Source: Rhodospirillaceae bacterium
Lineage (GTDB): Bacteria > Pseudomonadota > Alphaproteobacteria > UBA828
Assembly (NCBI GenBank): GCA_028819955.1
Contig: JAPPKP010000242.1
Span: 1-8,599, forward strand
Length of the DNA: 8,599 nucleotides
Direction: 5' to 3'
The notes under the pieces were generated by a model. The model ran no database searches, had not been told where the DNA came from, and saw only the letters and a list, made by a program, of their open reading frames with translations. Below are positions 6,001-8,599 of the stretch, piece by piece. How positions within the stretch are numbered: position 1 is the first letter of the stretch; every line of letters starts with the position of its first letter. The position numbers and the translations under genes are program-made.

Positions 6001-7419
6001 ATGGAGACGACCAGCCGCACCTTCATCGCCAACGCGCGCGTCGGGCTGCAGGACGCCGATCTGCAAACTTCGCTCGCGCGCTTCCAGGGCGGCTTTCAGG
6101 TCAAGCGGGTGGAGGCCGCGAAGCGCCTGCCGGAGTTCGAGGCGCTGCGCGACGAGGCGCGGACCATCAAGGACCACACGCTTGCCCATCTTGACCACTA
6201 CCTAGAGCGCTACGAAGCGCAGGTGACGGCGGCGGGCGGGACCGTGCATTGGTGCCAGACGCCCGAGGATGCGCGCCAGGTCATCCTTTCGCTCTGCCAG
6301 AAGGCCGATGCCAAGACGGTGACCAAGAGCAAGTCGATGATCGCCGAGGAGATGGAGCTCAACCCGTTCCTCGAAAAGCACGGCATCGAGCCGGTGGAGA
6401 CCGACCTCGGCGAGTACGTGGTGCAGCTCGCCGACGAGCGACCGAGCCACATCATCGCACCGGCGGTGCACAAGACCCGGGACCAGGTCGCCGACCTCTT
6501 TCACGAAAAGCACACGCCGCTCGGCCGCACCCGCCGGCTCGAGCGTGTCGAAGAGCTGGTGGAGGAGGCACGCGAGGTGTTGCGCCCGCGCTATCTCGCC
6601 GCCGATGTCGGGATCACCGGCGCGAACTTCCTGATCGCGGAGACCGGGTCTTCGGCCATCGTCACCAACGAGGGCAATGGCGACCTGACCCAGATCCTGC
6701 CGCGCATGCACATCGTGATCGCGACGCTGGAGAAGGTGGTGCCGACACTGGAGGACGCGACCACGATCATGCGCGTGCTCGCGCGCTCGGCGACGGGTCA
6801 GGAGTTCTCCACCTACACGACGCTCTCCACCGGCCCGCGCCGGCCTGACGATGTGGATGGCCCCGACGCCTATCACGTGGTGCTGCTCGACAACGGCCGC
6901 TCGAGGATGCTGGGCTCGGAGTTTCGGGAGGTGCTGCGTTGCATCAAGTGCGGCGCCTGCATGAATCACTGCCCGGTCTACGGCACCGTGGGCGGCCACG
7001 CCTACGGCTGGGTGTATCCCGGGCCGGTGGGCGCGGTGCTGACGCCAAACCTGATCGGCCTCGAAGAGGCGCGCCACCTGCCCAACGCTTCGAGCTTCTG
7101 CGGCCGTTGTGAGGAGGTCTGCCCCATGCGCATCCCGCTGCCGGGGTTGATGCGCAAGCTTCGGGAGCAGGAGTTCGAGCGGCGGCTGAACCCGGCGGCT
7201 GTCCGCACCGGGATCGGCGCCTGGGCCTGGCTCGCCCGGCGGCCGGCGCTCTACCGTCGTGTGACCGGCCTCGGCATGCGCGTGCTGGGCGCGCTCGGCC
7301 GGCGGCGCGGGCGCTTCACGCGGCTGCCGCTCGCAGGCGGTTGGACCGCCGCGCGCGACCTGCCGGCGCCCGAGGGGGCGACCTTCCACGCGCTCTGGCG
7401 CAAGGGGCGGCGGGCATGA
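6001..7419 (+). CDS. lutB: L-lactate utilisation iron-sulphur protein LutB (YkgF type)
   Basis: Large electron-transfer subunit of LutABC. An N-terminal LUD domain (about 60-300) includes TKSKSMIAEEMELN (108-121), VGITGANFLIAETGSSAIV (203-221) and NEGNGDL (223-229). A ferredoxin-like region follows with CIKCGACMNHCPVYG (Cys314, 317, 320, 324), the conserved HAYGWVYPGPVGAVLTP (333-349), and CGRCEEVCPMRIPLP (Cys367, 370, 374). The second motif has three cysteines, as I recall for B. subtilis LutB. The C-terminal region after 380 is Arg-rich and partly helical, like the DUF3390 tail of the family. The 472-residue length matches YkgF/LutB (about 475). The ATG is the most upstream start because an in-frame TGA sits at 5995-5997; a GGGG at 5988-5991 may act as a weak ribosome binding site. 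The gap after lutA is 23 bp, and the stop overlaps the lutC ATG by 4 bp. Confidence 0.95.
   Translation: METTSRTFIANARVGLQDADLQTSLARFQGGFQVKRVEAAKRLPEFEALRDEARTIKDHTLAHLDHYLERYEAQVTAAGGTVHWCQTPEDARQVILSLCQKADAKTVTKSKSMIAEEMELNPFLEKHGIEPVETDLGEYVVQLADERPSHIIAPAVHKTRDQVADLFHEKHTPLGRTRRLERVEELVEEAREVLRPRYLAADVGITGANFLIAETGSSAIVTNEGNGDLTQILPRMHIVIATLEKVVPTLEDATTIMRVLARSATGQEFSTYTTLSTGPRRPDDVDGPDAYHVVLLDNGRSRMLGSEFREVLRCIKCGACMNHCPVYGTVGGHAYGWVYPGPVGAVLTPNLIGLEEARHLPNASSFCGRCEEVCPMRIPLPGLMRKLREQEFERRLNPAAVRTGIGAWAWLARRPALYRRVTGLGMRVLGALGRRRGRFTRLPLAGGWTAARDLPAPEGATFHALWRKGRRA
7402..7407 (+). promoter_or_regulatory. lutC ribosome binding site inside lutB
   Basis: AAGGGG ends 8 bases before the lutC ATG and is encoded by the last codons of lutB. 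It fixes the lutC start at 7416 rather than at an earlier in-frame alternative (about 7341), which would overlap lutB by about 79 bases. Confidence 0.55.
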
Positions 7420-8120
7420 ACGCAGCAGGCGGACGCGACGCCATCCTCGGCTCGATCCGCCGCTCGCTCGGCCGCGGGCCGCTGGACGGGGCGGCGCGCG
7501 CCGCGGTGGACGAACGGATCGCGAAGCCCAAGCCCAACATCGTGCCGGCACGCACCGACATTTCCCACGACGAGAGAGTCGCGCTCTTTACCTCGATGGC
7601 GGAGGCGGTGTTTGCGACCGTAGACCGCGTCTCCGGTGCTGACGCGGTGCCGGGTGCGGTCGCCGCCTACCATGCGCAGCACAAACAGCCCCCCGCGCGG
7701 GTGTTTGCGCCCCACCCGGCACTCGACGCCTATCCCTGGGGCGAGCGGCCCATGCTCGCCATCCGTCGTGGCAGGGCGGAGGAGGCGGACCGCGTGGGCG
7801 TGACCGGTGCGGTCATGGGCTTCGCCGAGACCGGCACGTTGATGATGGCCTCCGGCCCGGACCATCCTTCCACGCTCAACTTCCTGCCCGAAACCCACGT
7901 CGTGGTGCTGCCGGCAGAGCGGATCGGCGGCGCCTACGAGGAGGGCTGGGCGCATCTGCGGTCGGAAGGCGGGCCGGACGGGGACGGCGGCTTCATGCCG
8001 CGCACGGTCAACCTCGTCACGGGCCCGTCCCGCACCGCCGACATCGAGCAGACCATCACACTCGGCGCCCACGGGCCGCGTCGCCTGCATATTGTGATCG
8101 TGGAAGGCGACGAGTCATGA
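7416..8120 (+). CDS. lutC: L-lactate utilisation protein LutC (YkgG type), LUD domain
   Basis: Third component of the LutABC lactate-oxidising complex. The 234-residue protein is almost all one LUD domain and close to the usual 230-240. Segments that identify it are VGVTGAVMGFAETGTLMMAS (128-147), GPDHPSTLNFLPETHVVVLP (147-166) and the C-terminal LVTGPSRTADIEQTITLGAHGP (200-221), which is the strongest family signature. The N-terminus GGRDAILGSIRRSLGR is the typical short amphipathic helix. The ATG at 7416 overlaps the lutB TGA (ATGA) and is preceded by AAGGGG, so translation is likely coupled to lutB. Its own TGA overlaps the ATG of the following Smr gene, so lutC is tied on both sides within the same transcript. 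A catalytic role for LutC alone is not established. Confidence 0.94.
   Translation: MNAAGGRDAILGSIRRSLGRGPLDGAARAAVDERIAKPKPNIVPARTDISHDERVALFTSMAEAVFATVDRVSGADAVPGAVAAYHAQHKQPPARVFAPHPALDAYPWGERPMLAIRRGRAEEADRVGVTGAVMGFAETGTLMMASGPDHPSTLNFLPETHVVVLPAERIGGAYEEGWAHLRSEGGPDGDGGFMPRTVNLVTGPSRTADIEQTITLGAHGPRRLHIVIVEGDES
8102..8107 (+). promoter_or_regulatory. Ribosome binding site of the Smr gene inside lutC
   Basis: GGAAGG ends 9 bases before the ATG at 8117 and is encoded within the last codons of lutC. With the ATGA stop/start overlap it supports this start and translational coupling of the Smr gene to lutC. Confidence 0.5.
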
Positions 8121-8599
8121 GCGAAGGCGGCCGTCGCATACGGGACGAAGAGGCGGCGCTCTGGCAGCGCATCTCCCGCGACGTGACGCCGCTCCCCCGC
8201 GTCGTCGCAGCGCGGATAGAGGCTGAAGTGCCGGAGGAGGAGGCCCCACCGCCTCCGCCCCCGAAAAAGGCGAAGCCGCGCGTGAAGAGGGCGCCAGCGG
8301 CGATCCAGACGCCGCCCCGCCCGCCGACGCTGCCCGAGCTCGACCCGGTGGCGCCTGCGGGCCTCGACCGGCGCACCGCGCGGCGGCTCAAGCGCGGACA
8401 GCTCCCGGCCGAAGCCCGGCTCGACCTGCACGGCAGGACTCAAGACCAGGCGCACGACTCTCTACGGGATTTCATCCAGGAGAGCCGCATGGCGCGCCGT
8501 CGCTGCGTGCTGGTCATCACCGGCAAGGGCTCGGTCGCAAGCGGCAAGGGCGGCGTGCTGCGGCAGATGGTGCCGCGCTGGCTCAACGAGCCCGCGCTG
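8117..8599 (+). CDS. Smr (small MutS-related) domain protein, 3'-truncated by the window
   Basis: First 161 codons of an Smr-domain protein; the window ends in frame within the gene. Smr domains resemble the C-terminal nuclease domain of MutS2, and several family members nick DNA or cleave RNA, but the role of this stand-alone alphaproteobacterial type is not settled. The N-terminal part (about 1-95) has an acidic then proline-rich stretch (EVPEEEAPPPPPP, 37-49) followed by a basic segment (KKAKPRVKRAP) and a basic helix DRRTARRLKRGQLP. The Smr domain starts near 100 with the hallmark LDLHGRTQDQAHDSLRDFI (102-120) and the second motif VLVITGKGS (131-139), followed by GVLRQMVPRWLNEPAL. Both hallmark motifs are intact. 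It overlaps lutC by 4 bp. In related genomes this gene usually follows mltA directly, by my recollection. Confidence 0.9.
   Translation, partial: MSEGGRRIRDEEAALWQRISRDVTPLPRVVAARIEAEVPEEEAPPPPPPKKAKPRVKRAPAAIQTPPRPPTLPELDPVAPAGLDRRTARRLKRGQLPAEARLDLHGRTQDQAHDSLRDFIQESRMARRRCVLVITGKGSVASGKGGVLRQMVPRWLNEPAL

Noticed and set aside
6202..7551. 449-codon open frame on the minus strand opposite lutB and lutC
   Set aside because: Antisense shadow of well-supported Lut genes; low-complexity His/Arg/Ala composition and no domain.
7251..8090. 279-codon minus-strand frame opposite lutC
   Set aside because: Same reason: LutC on the plus strand has clear LUD motifs and the antisense protein resembles nothing.
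1..8599. tRNA, rRNA, CRISPR, IS element, toxin-antitoxin or phage-defence system
   Set aside because: No cloverleaf, regular direct repeats, transposase motifs or small paired genes were seen; FxsA's link to phage exclusion in E. coli is an overexpression effect and does not make this a defence locus.

Overview
The window is GC-rich (clearly above 60% by eye) and densely coding. Its core is a gene set I know from alphaproteobacterial chromosomes: fxsA-secB on the minus strand, diverging from timA (Tim44-like), mltA and an Smr-domain gene on the plus strand. TimA is the bacterial relative of mitochondrial Tim44 and is characteristic of Alphaproteobacteria. With secB and an outer-membrane TonB-dependent receptor it points to a Gram-negative alphaproteobacterium. 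I cannot name the genus.

Layout. (1) Positions 1-1803 hold the C-terminal 600 codons of a TonB-dependent outer-membrane receptor that begins outside the window. (2) After a 58-bp convergent gap comes a minus-strand pair, fxsA then secB, fused by a 4-bp stop/start overlap. (3) About 200 bp of divergent non-coding DNA (2968-3167) holds the likely promoters and a perfect 12-bp palindrome. (4) Plus-strand timA and mltA overlap by 4 bp, with an inferred TTG start for mltA. (5) A complete lutABC (ykgEFG-type) L-lactate utilisation set follows 36 bp after mltA. (6) The first 161 codons of an Smr (MutS2 C-terminal-like) gene overlap lutC by 4 bp and run off the window end.

How the genes work together. 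SecB (export chaperone), FxsA (inner-membrane protein), TimA (membrane-anchored NTF2-like domain) and MltA (lytic transglycosylase lipoprotein) form an envelope and protein-export neighbourhood. LutA, LutB and LutC together form an iron-sulphur complex that oxidises L-lactate to pyruvate. It looks like a metabolic cassette placed between mltA and smr, two genes I recall as usually adjacent. All plus-strand genes from timA to smr are close enough for one transcript.

I found no tRNA, rRNA, CRISPR array, insertion sequence, integrase or origin. I do not see a clearly new system. The most distinctive points are the placement of lutABC, the fxsA-secB coupling with an extended SecB, and the different arginine codon use of the TonB-dependent receptor.
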